Shown here piece after piece: positions 50,722 to 59,653 of a stretch of 64,000 nt of DNA. Position numbers and translations under genes: made by a program. The stretch's first letter is position 1. Each line of letters starts with the position of its first letter. The notes under the pieces were generated by a model. It did no database searches and had not been told where the DNA came from. It worked only from the letters and a program-made list of their open reading frames with translations. The DNA lies in assembly GCF_025642135.1 (NCBI RefSeq), contig NZ_CP106793.1, forward strand, positions 7,284,001 to 7,348,000. The letters are read 5' to 3'. Source of the DNA: Streptomyces cynarae (GTDB lineage Bacteria; Actinomycetota; Actinomycetes; Streptomycetales; Streptomycetaceae).

Positions 50722-52371
50722 TCATGTCGGCAGCGTCCACAGCTGATTGGGGGTGCCGGCGCAGGTCCAGATCTGCAATCGGGTGCCGTTGGCGGAACTC
50801 TGACCGGTGGCGTCCAGGCACTTTCCGGACGCGGAGTTCACCAGCGTGCCGTTCGCCTGGGGCTTCCACTGCTGAGCACCGGTGCCGTTGCACGAGTACA
50901 GCTGGATCCTGGTGCCGTCGGCTGTCCCGGCGCCAGTGACGTCCATGCACTTGCCGAGGGCGCGCAGGGACCCGTCGGTGGCCACGGTCCACTGCTGGGC
51001 CGCGGTGCCGTTGCAGTCCCAGAGCTGGATGGCGGTGCCGTCGGCGGTGCCGGCCCCGGCGACGTCGACGCACTTGCCACCGATACCGGTGACAGGACCG
51101 GCCGGGGACGGCGGTGGCGGCGTACCGGAGGCAACGTAGGGGTTGTCGGCGTTGGTCAGGGTCTCCCAGGCCACGAAGAGGTTGTTGGTGCCTTGCGGAC
51201 GGTGCGACTCCGTGTACGACTGGGTGTTGGCCATCGCATAGCCGTACCGGTTGTGCATGGCGTTGAAACCGGGCTCGGTGATCGGGCCGAGGCCGAGGTT
51301 GAGCGTGCCGTTGCACAGCCACGACGGGACCGCGGCGCCGTTCTCGTAGGTGGTCTGGAAGCCCAGCGCCTGCCGCAGCCGCTCACCGACCTGGGGGTAC
51401 AGGTCCTGACCCTGGATCAGCGCAGTCTCCGCGATGTGCGAGATCGCGGAGATGCCGTACCCGGTGTGGGTGAGGTCCCGGCAGGTCTCCTGGGTGAGGC
51501 CCGTGACGAAGGTCGACTGGCCCTGCCAGTAGTCGATGACCTTTTGCGAGGTGTCCAGGCCGCTGCCGGGCACCGTCTTGGGCAGGGAGCCGTCCGAGGA
51601 CAGGTAGATGTAGGCCGGGACCCGGTTCAGGTAACGCTTGATGGCCGAGTCGTAGGCGGCCGGGTCCTCGATGAAGACGGAGATGCCGACGGCTGCCTCC
51701 ATCATCGAAAGCTCCCAGTTGCCGTTGCTGTTGGATCCGTTGACGACCTCGGGGAGGTAGACGTTCCGCAGCATCGCGGTGAAACGGCCGATGTCCGAGG
51801 AGGACCAGCCGGTGTAGGTGTAGCGGATGATCTCGGCGGCCCGGGGCCACACCGAACCCGCCCAGCCCGTCTGCAGCGGGGCGTTGCTGTTGGTGTGGTC
51901 GGTGATCACGGCGGACCACGCGTTCATCAGCTGGATCGACTTGTCGGCGTACCGGCTGTCGCCGCTGACGTACCAGATCAGCGCGTCGGTGTAGGCCGCG
52001 ATGGCGTCCTGCCGCTCGTCGGTGCAGCCGTGGTCCGGGTTGGAGTAGGAGCCGCACTCGACGACCGACCACGGCTTGGGGACGCGCGACAGCGAGGCGT
52101 AGGAACTCGACGTCATCTGCTGGTATGCGGATGCCCATGGCTGGACGCCTGTCCGCACCTGGGCACGGACGTAGTCCAGCTGGGGTCTGCTCACCATCAC
52201 GCCGGGATGGGTGAAGGCGGTGGGCGAGGCGGCGACCGTCTCCCCGGTGGTGGCGGTGCCCTGCGCGGAGGCCGGGCCGGCGAGGCCGCCACAGAGCAGG
52301 GCCGCAGCCGCGAGGGTTCCGGGAAGCACGGTCGCGGCGCGGATCCGCCGCAGGAATTGACGCAGTTGCAT
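50722..52371 (-). CDS. Secreted alginate-lyase-like protein with ricin domain
   Basis: A 549-residue secreted protein. ATG 52371 opens MQLRQFLRRIRAATVLPGTL with a signal peptide cleaved near residue 36 (AGPASA). Residues about 50-400 match the alginate_lyase alpha/alpha-toroid family: HPGVMVSRPQLDYVRAQVRT, NSNGNWELSMMEAAVGISVF (the N-W-E substrate-cleft motif), and HTGYGISAISHIAETA with the conserved His and Tyr. A short proline linker follows, then a ricin trefoil (about 420-549; GKCVDV, AQQWTV, GKCMDV, AQQWKP, GKCLDA, NQLWTL). The substrate may be another polyuronate rather than alginate. The chitinase gene lies 44 bp upstream on the same strand, with the same lectin module, so they may be co-transcribed. 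Confidence 0.87.
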   Translation of the reverse strand: MQLRQFLRRIRAATVLPGTLAAAALLCGGLAGPASAQGTATTGETVAASPTAFTHPGVMVSRPQLDYVRAQVRTGVQPWASAYQQMTSSSYASLSRVPKPWSVVECGSYSNPDHGCTDERQDAIAAYTDALIWYVSGDSRYADKSIQLMNAWSAVITDHTNSNAPLQTGWAGSVWPRAAEIIRYTYTGWSSSDIGRFTAMLRNVYLPEVVNGSNSNGNWELSMMEAAVGISVFIEDPAAYDSAIKRYLNRVPAYIYLSSDGSLPKTVPGSGLDTSQKVIDYWQGQSTFVTGLTQETCRDLTHTGYGISAISHIAETALIQGQDLYPQVGERLRQALGFQTTYENGAAVPSWLCNGTLNLGLGPITEPGFNAMHNRYGYAMANTQSYTESHRPQGTNNLFVAWETLTNADNPYVASGTPPPPSPAGPVTGIGGKCVDVAGAGTADGTAIQLWDCNGTAAQQWTVATDGSLRALGKCMDVTGAGTADGTRIQLYSCNGTGAQQWKPQANGTLVNSASGKCLDATGQSSANGTRLQIWTCAGTPNQLWTLPT

Positions 52372-52415
52372 GGCAGGTTCTGCCCTTCGGACTGGTCTTA
52401 CCGGTGCGGAACGGA

Positions 52416-53825
52416 TCAGGCGGGCAGGACCCACTTCTGGTTGGCGCTGCCACCGCAGGACCAGATCTGGGACTGCGTGCCGGCTGTGGTGGACCAGTCG
52501 GTGTCGTCGAGGCACTTGCCCGACTGCGGGTTCAGCAGCGAGCCGTCGGCCTGCGGGACCCATACCTGCGCGCCCGTGCCGTTGCAGTCGTACAGCTGCA
52601 CCTTGGTGCCGTTTGCGGTGCCGCCGGCCGTGACGTCCAGGCACTTCCCGAGCACCCCCAGGGTGTGGTTGGAGTCGTTGACCGTCCAGGTCTGGGCGTT
52701 CGTGCCGTTGCATGTGTAGACCTGGATCGGGTTGCCGTCGGCCGTGGAAGCGCCCCTGTCGTCGAGGCAGAGGCCCGCGTAACCGGTGATCGGACCGGTG
52801 TGGGTGGTGCCACCGCCGCCACCACCGCCGATGCCGTTGAAGGTGCGGGCGAACTGGTAGGGGCTCTGCGGGGTGCCGCTGCAGGTGTCGGAGAGCGTGC
52901 CGTTGGTCGCACAGGCCGTGTCACGGCCGAGGGACCAGTAGCCGATCTGCTGGATGCCGTTGGACTTGGCGAAGTCGGTGAGCGTGGTGGCGTTGCCCGT
53001 GGTGAAGATCTCGTTGAGGGAGTCGTTCACGCCGATCATGGGGGTGTTGCCCTCCATGGCCCACAGCTGGGCGGAGGTCTTCGTGGGCCAGACGTTCCCC
53101 AACTGGGTGTGGAGTGCGGTGGCGGCGCTGACGGCGGCCGAACCCATGTCGGAGACGTTCTGGTAGTAGTCCATGGTCATGACGTTGACGAGGTTGACGC
53201 TCACGTTGCGGGACTTGGCATTGTTGACCAGGCTCAGCCCGTCCTTGTCGAGACCGTCGGGGTTCGTCGGCAGCGTGTAGTCGATGTCCAGCTTCCGGCC
53301 GGCGGCCGTGGCGGCCGCCTGGAGGCCCGCGAGGGCCTGGTTCCGGCGGTCGTTGGCGGCGGTGTCCTTGAGCGCCGACCCCTCGATGTCGAAGTCGAGC
53401 CGGGTGAGGTTGAGCGTGTCGATGACCCGTTGGTACTGGGTCCGAAGCGCCGACACGGTGCCGCAGGCCTGGGCGAGTTCGGTTCCGGAGGCACCGCCGA
53501 AGGAGGCGATGACGTCGCCGCCGGAGGCCCGCAGGTTGTTGATCGCGGTGGTCCAGCCGGCGTCGCCGATCGACATGTTGCCGTTGAAGGTGGCGTTACA
53601 GGTGCCGTCGCTGAGAACGAACCCGAGGTGGAAGTGGTTGACGCCCGTGGCGGCCTGGGCGTTCGCCATGGCGGACGGGGAGTTCCAGGTCTCCACCCAT
53701 GGTGCGACGTACTGGGTGGGAAAGCCTGGTCCGGGGTTGGCTGCTGCCTGGGCGTCCGGGGCGGCACCGAGCAGGGAGACCGACGCCAGGAAGCCGACGA
53801 GGGGGGACAGATGTCTGATACGCAT
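52416..53825 (-). CDS. Secreted GH18 chitinase with ricin domain
   Basis: A 469-residue secreted chitinase. ATG 53825 opens a signal peptide (LSPLVGFLASVSLLGAAPDAQA, cleaved near 28). The GH18 barrel covers about 35-325, with VIASFGGASGTELAQACGTV and the catalytic LDFDIEG motif at 143-149 (proton donor Glu148), then NVMTMDYYQN and IGYWSLGRDTACA. It resembles the short bacterial chitinases of the ChiC/CHB type that lack an insertion domain. A glycine linker leads to a ricin trefoil (about 340-469; GLCLDD, AQTWTV, GKCLDV, AQVWVP, GKCLDD, NQKWVL). No DasR-type site is seen upstream; a perfect inverted repeat lies at 53931-53949. Confidence 0.92.
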   Translation of the reverse strand: MRIRHLSPLVGFLASVSLLGAAPDAQAAANPGPGFPTQYVAPWVETWNSPSAMANAQAATGVNHFHLGFVLSDGTCNATFNGNMSIGDAGWTTAINNLRASGGDVIASFGGASGTELAQACGTVSALRTQYQRVIDTLNLTRLDFDIEGSALKDTAANDRRNQALAGLQAAATAAGRKLDIDYTLPTNPDGLDKDGLSLVNNAKSRNVSVNLVNVMTMDYYQNVSDMGSAAVSAATALHTQLGNVWPTKTSAQLWAMEGNTPMIGVNDSLNEIFTTGNATTLTDFAKSNGIQQIGYWSLGRDTACATNGTLSDTCSGTPQSPYQFARTFNGIGGGGGGGTTHTGPITGYAGLCLDDRGASTADGNPIQVYTCNGTNAQTWTVNDSNHTLGVLGKCLDVTAGGTANGTKVQLYDCNGTGAQVWVPQADGSLLNPQSGKCLDDTDWSTTAGTQSQIWSCGGSANQKWVLPA

Positions 53826-54327
53826 GGGCCATCCAACTGGGTCTGGTGAGGGACCGGTTCGTGGGGGAGGAGATGGAGCGGCCGAGCAGCGCGAAGTCAA
53901 CTAGCGAAGAAAGCAACGCGCAAGAGAACTGACAGGAAAGGTTCCTGTCGTCGTTGACTTCGACTTCTTCGAACGGCCGCGCGTCCCGGCCCGCAGTGCC
54001 GTTTCACGAAGTTGCGTCGCAGATCCCGCTCGACTCCCTTGACGCCTTGCCGCGTACGGGAGTTGAATGCGCGACGATCGAGCACAGCAAGGGGATCCAG
54101 CGGCCTTGCACCATCGCTGTTGGTCCACCGCGTTCGTCGTCGGAGGGCGCTGGAGGTGGCCGACGACGGCAAGGAAGGCAAAGAACGCGGACGGCGACTG
54201 CTCACGGCGGCTTGCCCGTATCGTTGCCGTGCAGGAGGAAGGCGTGCACCGCCCGTCCGCCCCGGTCGCCGTGGCCGCGAGGGTGGGCCTGACACCGCCC
54301 CGGCTCCGCCCGGCCCCGTCCGCCGAG
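53826..54327. other. Gene-free stretch upstream of the chitinase
   Basis: No gene is recognised in these 502 bp on either strand. At 53931-53949 GACAGGAA-AGG-TTCCTGTC is a perfect 8-bp inverted repeat, about 106 bp upstream of the chitinase start, and could be an operator or a transcript hairpin. Confidence 0.4.
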
Positions 54328-55051
54328 CTACCGCAGCATGGACTCCGCCGTGTCGCTGACTTGCTGAAGCCGACTCGCGGTGAGATGCCGCGCGTCACGG
54401 ATGAGCTCGGCGAGGCCGGCAGCGGTCGACCAGAGGTTCGGGGACACGCGGGGGAGCGGGACGCCGGTCAACGCCGCCAGGTCGCCGGCGGGCACGTCGA
54501 GCACAGTGGAGACGTCGACCAGCGGCTCGGGCGTCACCTGCGTGCGACCGTGACCACCCCGCTGTAGGTGGCAGCCGACCGATACGGGCCGGTGACCATC
54601 GAGAACGTCCTGGCGGTGTCGAGCCGGTCGAGATCGCGGTTCCGGGCCATGCGCATCAGCGGAGCCTCGGGCCCGGAAGACACTGCTCGTGGACAGCAGG
54701 CCAGGAACAGGCTGCGTGCGCTCCTGGCGTGGCAGGGACGCCGCGAAATCGCGCAACTCGCAACTCGGCAAGCTTCGCCTGCGGCAGAGCGACGGCGTGA
54801 CGGATGAGGCCGGGCGCCCGCTCTCCGGCCCTGGTGTCCGCGGGGGCGAGGTCGTCGGGCACCTCGGCACCCGCGATCACGAAGAGGTCCGTGGTGTGCA
54901 GGCGGAGCGCGGGCGCAGGCCGCCGAAGCAGAGACGGGCTCGGCGCCCCGCCGCGGAGGAGGCTCAGCAGTTCGGGCTCGGATGCGTCGGCGAGCCGGGG
55001 CAGGGCGCCGATGTCCGGTTGCCGGTGATCCGCGAGCCGCTCCAACGGCAC
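54328..55051 (-). pseudogene. Frameshifted XRE-family regulator
   Basis: Three minus-strand frames carry successive parts of one actinomycete XRE-type regulator. The first (from 55051) reads LPRLADASEPELLSLLRGGA and SPSLLRRPAPALRLHTTDLF, then VIAGAEVPDDLAP. A shift near 54750 leads to ASLPRQERTQPVP; another frame carries MRMARNRDLDRLDTARTFSM; and a last shift near 54540 restores VTPEPLVDVSTVLDVPAGDLAALTGVPLP and QQVSDTAESM. The helix-turn-helix is in the first and last parts. At least two frameshifts break it, so no working protein is expected. The N-terminus may also be truncated. Confidence 0.75.
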
Positions 55052-55210
55052 ACCGAACCCCTCAGCCCCTGCCGTCCGTCCGGCCGGCCTCGTCGAGCGA
55101 CCACACCCCCATCAGCGGCCGGCCCGGCACCGCCGGTGGGGCGGACGATGCGGGCACCGGTGCGGCGACGTGCTGATGCGGATCGTGGCCTGTGCCGGTG
55201 GCGGAGTGGT

Positions 55211-55723
55211 TCAGCCCTCCGTGCGGGCGGGCAGTCGCCATCCCGGGCGAGGGAAGTGGCAGGTGTAGCCGTCGGGGTAGCGCTCCAGGTAGTCCTGGTG
55301 CTCGGGCTCGGCCTCCCAGAAGGGGCCCACCGGCTCCACCTCGGTGACGACCTTGCCCGGCCAAAGTCCGGAGGCGTCCACATCCGCGATGGTGTCCTCG
55401 GCGATCCGCTTCTGCTCGTCATCCACGTAGTAGATCGCCGAGCGGTAGCTGAGACCGATGTCGTTGCCCTGGCGGTTCTTGGTGCTCGGGTCGTGGATCT
55501 GGAAGAAGAACTCCAAGAGCGTGCGGAAGTCGGTCTTCTCGGGGTCGAAAAGGATCTCAATGGCCTCCGCGTGGGTCCCGTGGTTACGGTACGTCGCGTT
55601 CGGCACGTCGCCCCCGGTGTAGCCGACCCGGGTCGCCGTCACGCCCGGGAGCCGGCGGATCAGGTCCTGCATCCCCCAGAAACAACCGCCCGCCAGTACG
55701 GCCCTCTGTGTCTGCGTTGCCAT
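55211..55723 (-). CDS. msrA: Peptide methionine-S-sulfoxide reductase
   Basis: A 170-residue MsrA, which repairs S-methionine sulfoxide using thioredoxin. ATG 55723 begins [20 protein letters not shown], placing catalytic Cys14 in the GGCFWG motif. Other family marks are [41 protein letters not shown] and YRSAIYY. The C-terminus ends shortly after CHFPRPGW; the only Cys there, in TCHF, might be a recycling residue. It stands alone on the minus strand between the broken XRE gene and a monooxygenase. Confidence 0.96.
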   Translation of the reverse strand: MATQTQRAVLAGGCFWGMQDLIRRLPGVTATRVGYTGGDVPNATYRNHGTHAEAIEILFDPEKTDFRTLLEFFFQIHDPSTKNRQGNDIGLSYRSAIYYVDDEQKRIAEDTIADVDASGLWPGKVVTEVEPVGPFWEAEPEHQDYLERYPDGYTCHFPRPGWRLPARTEG

Positions 55724-55883
55724 GTCGGCCCCTCCACTGTCTGTCGCCTCGGTCATTCGCGCCGCTCGGCTCGCACGCCGTCGGCGTCCCATACCTTCTG
55801 GATATGTCAGCGCGTGAGGGCTCCGAACAATTCCGCGCCTGCCCGACCGGTCGTCCCAAGAACCTCGGGCACTGCGACTCGGA

Positions 55884-56210
55884 TCAGCCCTCGACGGCCA
55901 TCTCCCCGAGCAAGGACCAGTCGTCCTGTTCCAGTTCCGCGTTGACGATCCGCGGTGTCTCCGCCAGGTACGGCGGCAGGGTCTGCTGTGCGGCCCTGAA
56001 GTGGGCGGACTGGACGTGTGCTGCGCCGGCCTCGCCGTTGCGGAAGGCCTCGACGAGTACGTACTCGGCCGGGTCGGCCAGGCTGCGTGACCAGTCGAAC
56101 CAGAGGCAGCCGGGTTCGCTGCGGGTGGCCTCGGTGAATTCCCGGACGATCTCCGGCCATCGCTCCGCGTGCTCCGGCTTGATCCGGAACTTCGCCGTGA
56201 TGAAGATCAT
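55884..56210 (-). CDS. Antibiotic biosynthesis monooxygenase-domain protein
   Basis: A 108-residue ferredoxin-like (ABM) protein from ATG 56210. It reads [20 protein letters not shown], then [40 protein letters not shown] and [13 protein letters not shown], the standard order of the YgiN/ABM family. Members oxidise quinones or haem or have unknown roles; no substrate can be assigned. It lies 29 bp after the aldo/keto reductase gene on the same strand, so they are probably co-transcribed. Confidence 0.88.
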   Translation of the reverse strand: MIFITAKFRIKPEHAERWPEIVREFTEATRSEPGCLWFDWSRSLADPAEYVLVEAFRNGEAGAAHVQSAHFRAAQQTLPPYLAETPRIVNAELEQDDWSLLGEMAVEG

Positions 56211-56239
56211 TTCGCTGCTCTCTGTCGTACCGGTGATGG

Positions 56240-57283
56240 TCAGCCGAGCTTTCCGAGGCGGGCGCCCTGCCACAGGTCGACGCCGCCGTCGGTGGCGTAC
56301 TTGTCGATCTCGGCCAGTTCCTCGGTGGTGAAATCGAGGTTGTCCAGCGCGGCGACGTTCTGTTCCAGCTGTTCGGTGCGCGAGGCGCCGATGACGAGGG
56401 AGGTGACGCGCTCGTCGCGCAGGGCCCAGGCGAGGGCCATCTGGGCCAGTGTCTGCCCGCGACGGGCCGCGATGTCGTTGAGCGCGCGCAGCCGGTGCAG
56501 CATGTCGTCCGACAGCCACGCCGTGTCGAACGACGTGCCCTGCGCGGCCCGCGAGTCATCGGGGATGCCGTCGAGGTACCGGCCGGTCAGGAGTCCCTGG
56601 GCGAGGGCCGTGAACCCGATGACGCCGAAGCCCTCCTCCTGGGCGGTGTCGAGCAGACCGTCGGTCTCGATCCAGCGGTTGAGCATGCTGTACGACGGCT
56701 GGTGGATGAGGAGCGGCGTGCCCAGGTCCCGGAGGATGGCGGACGCCTCGCGGGTCCGTTCGGCGTCGTAGGAGGAGATGCCCACGTAGAGCGCCTTGCC
56801 CTGACGGACGGCGGTGTCCAGCGCGCCCATGGTCTCCTCGAGCGGGGTGGTCGCGTCGAGCCGGTGGGAGTAGAAGATGTCGACGTAGTCCAGGCCCATG
56901 CGCCGCAGCGACTGGTCGAGCGAGGCGAGCACGTACTTGCGGGAGCCGCCGCCCTGGCCGTAGGGGCCGGGCCACATGTCCCAGCCGGCCTTGGTGGAGA
57001 TCACCAGCTCGTCCCGGTACGGCGCGAGGTCCTGCTTCATCAGGCGCCCGAAGTTGATCTCCGCGGAGCCGTAGGGCGGGCCGTAGTTGTTCGCGAGGTC
57101 GTGGTGGGTGATCCCGAGGTCGAAGGCGCGCAGCGCGATCTCCCGCTGGGCCTCGAACGGCCGGTTGTCGCCGAAGTTGTGCCAGTAGCCCAGGGACAGG
57201 ACGGGAAGGTCGAGCCCTGAGCGGCCGCTGCGCCGGTAGCGCATGGTGCCGTTGTAGCGCTCAGGATCAGCGACGTGGTTCAT
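56240..57283 (-). CDS. YghZ-type aldo/keto reductase
   Basis: A 347-residue reductase; ATG 57283 follows GGAGAT. It opens MNHVADPERYNGTMRYRRSG and has the marks of the L-glyceraldehyde-3-phosphate reductase (YghZ/AKR14) group: LPVLSLGYWHNFGD, THHDLANNYGPPYGSAEINFG, ISTKAGWDMWPGPYGQGGGSRKY, DIFYSHRLDATTPLEE and LAQGLLTGRYLDGIP, ending VTSLVIGASRTEQLEQNVAAL. The catalytic Asp, Tyr, Lys and His are all present. It detoxifies or reduces small aldehydes, with NADPH. The ABM-domain gene follows in the same transcript. Confidence 0.93.
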   Translation of the reverse strand: MNHVADPERYNGTMRYRRSGRSGLDLPVLSLGYWHNFGDNRPFEAQREIALRAFDLGITHHDLANNYGPPYGSAEINFGRLMKQDLAPYRDELVISTKAGWDMWPGPYGQGGGSRKYVLASLDQSLRRMGLDYVDIFYSHRLDATTPLEETMGALDTAVRQGKALYVGISSYDAERTREASAILRDLGTPLLIHQPSYSMLNRWIETDGLLDTAQEEGFGVIGFTALAQGLLTGRYLDGIPDDSRAAQGTSFDTAWLSDDMLHRLRALNDIAARRGQTLAQMALAWALRDERVTSLVIGASRTEQLEQNVAALDNLDFTTEELAEIDKYATDGGVDLWQGARLGKLG

Positions 57284-57447
57284 CGGGCGATCTCCGGGTG
57301 GTGCGGTGAAGGATGCCCCCGTCGGTTCGAGGGGGCGCTCCCAACGGTGCTCCTGCGCGACTCTGAAGTCCAATAGCGCCAACTCATCGGATTCAGCAGT
57401 GTCGCTTCTGAATGGGATCAGGCCCCCTCACACCTCCCATGGCACTG

Positions 57448-58830
57448 TCAGTGGCGTTGAGCAGCCGCGAGAGGTGGTACCCCGTTGCGCCGGTCATGCA
57501 TGGTGAAGTCGGACCGGACGGCCACACCGGACTGCAGGAGCTTCTGGCGGACCACTGGATCGCGGCCGGGGTACGAGACCACGACGCTGATATATCCCTC
57601 GGGTAGACCGGTCACGGCGTACTCGCCCCGTGCGTTCGTCGCGGTCCGCACCAACTGCCGGCCGCCGGCGTCCATGACGGTCACCGCGGCATGGCGGAGG
57701 GGCTGCTGCTCGCCGTCGTGGACGGTACCCTCCAGCATCGGCAACGGCTCGCCGAAGTGGTGCCGGTGCACCGGAAGCGCGGTGGGCGCGGGCGCCTCCA
57801 CGGACGGGTCCTCCACCGGCGGCTCCGGAACGTCCTCCTGCTCGTCCTCCGGCCCCCGCCGTACGGCGATGCGGTGGTGCCGCCACGCGTCGAGGCCCAG
57901 CAGGGCCATACCCGCCGTGGTCCACGCGCAGAGCACGAGGACCGGTTCGAGCACCCCCGCATCGTCGAAGTACAGGACCCCCTTCAGGGCGTCCACGGCG
58001 TTGCCCAGCGGCATGACGGCGTGCAGGCCCTGGACGAACTCCGGCAGCAACTGGACGGGGGCCACGCCACTGGAGGGGACGCTCAGCACGATGTACAGAC
58101 CCAGACCCACCAGTGGGAAGAACTGCTTGGTGAAAGGCGCCACGCCGAGGGAGAACGTGGCCACCGCCGTGGTGAGCAGGAAGGCGATCGCCAGGGCCGA
58201 GGGCTCGTCGGGGAAGAAGCCCAGCCCTACGCCGACGAAGAAGCCCACGACGCTGAAGAGCGCAGCCGCGCCCGCGATCGTCATGAGCTTCTTTCGACGG
58301 TTGAACGTCACCGCCCGCAGCAGGGTGGTCGCGAGTATGTAGCCGGGGACGTTCCAGGCGATCCCGAAGTAGACCAGGGTCGTGCCGAGCCCGTCCTTGC
58401 TCACGGTGGGCGCCACGTCCGTGACCGTGAGCCTCTGGTGGTCGTGCGCCGCGAGCTGGGTGAAGCCCTTGGTCAGCACCTGCTCGAGGGACGCGCCGTT
58501 GGCCCCGGCCACGTACAGCACGGCATGTCCGCCCCTGGTGGCGTAGCCCGCCACGGCGCCCCGGTCCAGTACCGCCTGGCGGGCTTCCCGGGCGCCTGCC
58601 ACAGCGGCGACTTCGAAGCCACCGGGATGCTGCCGTCGCAGAGCGGTGTCGACCTTGCGTTCCACTGCCGGGTCAGCGATCACGATCTTCGCGTGGTTCG
58701 GCTGGGGCTCGTGAAAGGCCATGGGGAAGCAGAACAGCAGGCCGAGGAAGAGCAGCGCCGGGATCGTCAGCGCCTCGGTCAGAGTCCTGGCCAAGGGTAT
58801 GCCCCGAGGACGTTCGATCCGGTGTTTCAC
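57448..58830 (-). CDS. ABC-2/YhgE-type membrane protein with carboxypeptidase-regulatory-like tail
   Basis: A 460-residue membrane protein. An N-terminal helix (TIPALLFLGLLFCFPMAF) leads to an extracytoplasmic domain (about 45-160), then five or so membrane helices from VYFGIAWNVPGYILATTLLR to VLVLCAWTTAGMALLGL: an ABC-2-like membrane domain. A proline/glutamate-rich linker follows, and the last ~90 residues (EGTVHDGEQQPLRHAAVTVM and NARGEYAVTGLPEGYISVVV) are a carboxypeptidase-D regulatory-like Ig fold. No ATPase is encoded nearby. The divergent TetR gene and its two operators face this gene, so the protein may be an inducible exporter-like or surface protein. Its role is not known. Confidence 0.75.
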   Translation of the reverse strand: MKHRIERPRGIPLARTLTEALTIPALLFLGLLFCFPMAFHEPQPNHAKIVIADPAVERKVDTALRRQHPGGFEVAAVAGAREARQAVLDRGAVAGYATRGGHAVLYVAGANGASLEQVLTKGFTQLAAHDHQRLTVTDVAPTVSKDGLGTTLVYFGIAWNVPGYILATTLLRAVTFNRRKKLMTIAGAAALFSVVGFFVGVGLGFFPDEPSALAIAFLLTTAVATFSLGVAPFTKQFFPLVGLGLYIVLSVPSSGVAPVQLLPEFVQGLHAVMPLGNAVDALKGVLYFDDAGVLEPVLVLCAWTTAGMALLGLDAWRHHRIAVRRGPEDEQEDVPEPPVEDPSVEAPAPTALPVHRHHFGEPLPMLEGTVHDGEQQPLRHAAVTVMDAGGRQLVRTATNARGEYAVTGLPEGYISVVVSYPGRDPVVRQKLLQSGVAVRSDFTMHDRRNGVPPLAAAQRH

Positions 58831-58889
58831 GGAACCACCCTTGTCTCCGTTTTCCGCGCCGGCCCGTCACCGTGGCGCCATTCCGTTCA

Positions 58890-58905
58890 TGTACCGATCG
58901 GCACA
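58890..58905. promoter_or_regulatory. TetR operator, site 1
   Basis: TGTACCGATCGGCACA matches site 2 in 13 of 16 positions and is a near-perfect 7-2-7 palindrome. It lies between the divergent TetR and membrane protein genes. Confidence 0.65.
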
Positions 58906-58927
58906 TCTATGCTGAGTGGACCATACG

Positions 58928-58943
58928 TGTACCGGACGGTACA
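58928..58943. promoter_or_regulatory. TetR operator, site 2
   Basis: TGTACCGGACGGTACA is a perfect 7-2-7 inverted repeat (TGTACCG / CGGTACA), 38 bp from site 1 and 9 bp before the TetR GTG start. Confidence 0.75.
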
Positions 58944-58952
58944 GTCAAAGCC

Positions 58953-59531
58953 GTGCCTCGCCCCGTCAACGTCGAGAAGCGTGCCGAGCTGCTGAAGCAG
59001 GTCGTGCACCACCTCCAGCACCACGGCGTCGCGCAGATGTCGCTGAGCCCCCTCGCCGAGTCGATCGGCACCACCAAGCGCATGCTTCTGTACTACTTCG
59101 GCAGCCGCGAGAACCTGTTGGCCCAGGCACTGGCCGCCAGCCGCCCCGACGCCCACGCGATGTTCGACGACGTCCACGACACCGCCGGGCTGCGCAAGGC
59201 CGCCCAAGCCCTGTGGGAAGCGATGACCGTGGGGGAGCAGTCGGGGCCGGTCCGCATGCTGCTGCAGCTGCTCAGCCTGGCCGCCACCGATCCGGAGCAG
59301 TACGGCGACCTCGCTGCCGACAGCGTCGAGGTCATGATCGGCCCCATCGCCGCCGCCTACGTCCGGCTGGGTCACCCGCCGCAGCAGGCACGGGCAGGCG
59401 CCACGCTGCTCGTCTCCGGCCTGCGCGGTTTGTGCCAGGACCGCCTGGTGACCCATGACGCGGCCCGTACCGACGCGGCCGCTCGACGCCTCATCAGGGA
59501 CGCGGTCGCGGCGGCCGACCGAGCTCGATGA
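58953..59531 (+). CDS. TetR-family regulator of the divergent membrane protein
   Basis: A 192-residue TetR protein from GTG 58953; the frame extends further upstream but through the operator region. The helix-turn-helix is at about 8-55: KRAELLKQVVHHLQHHGVAQ, MSLSPLAESIGTTKRMLLYYFGSRENLLAQAL. The ligand domain follows with KAAQALWEAMT and ATLLVSGLRGLCQDRL. The two 16-bp palindromes just upstream, one 9 bp from the start, are its likely operators for self-repression and for control of the divergent ABC-2-like gene. Ligand unknown. Confidence 0.92.
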   Translation: MPRPVNVEKRAELLKQVVHHLQHHGVAQMSLSPLAESIGTTKRMLLYYFGSRENLLAQALAASRPDAHAMFDDVHDTAGLRKAAQALWEAMTVGEQSGPVRMLLQLLSLAATDPEQYGDLAADSVEVMIGPIAAAYVRLGHPPQQARAGATLLVSGLRGLCQDRLVTHDAARTDAAARRLIRDAVAAADRAR

Positions 59532-59653
59532 CTGAGCCCGGTGGGCCTCGCGGCCCCCGTACTGGCCCATACGAATGATTCACCGGCGCCGCAGGGTGAA
59601 CGAGGGGACCGGGTGCCTCGAGCCGACGGCCGACGGCCGCTCGCGACCGTACG

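Noticed and set aside
57366..57391. AACTCAT half-site as a fourth GntR operator
   Set aside because: Only the right half matches; the left half of the 15-bp motif is absent.
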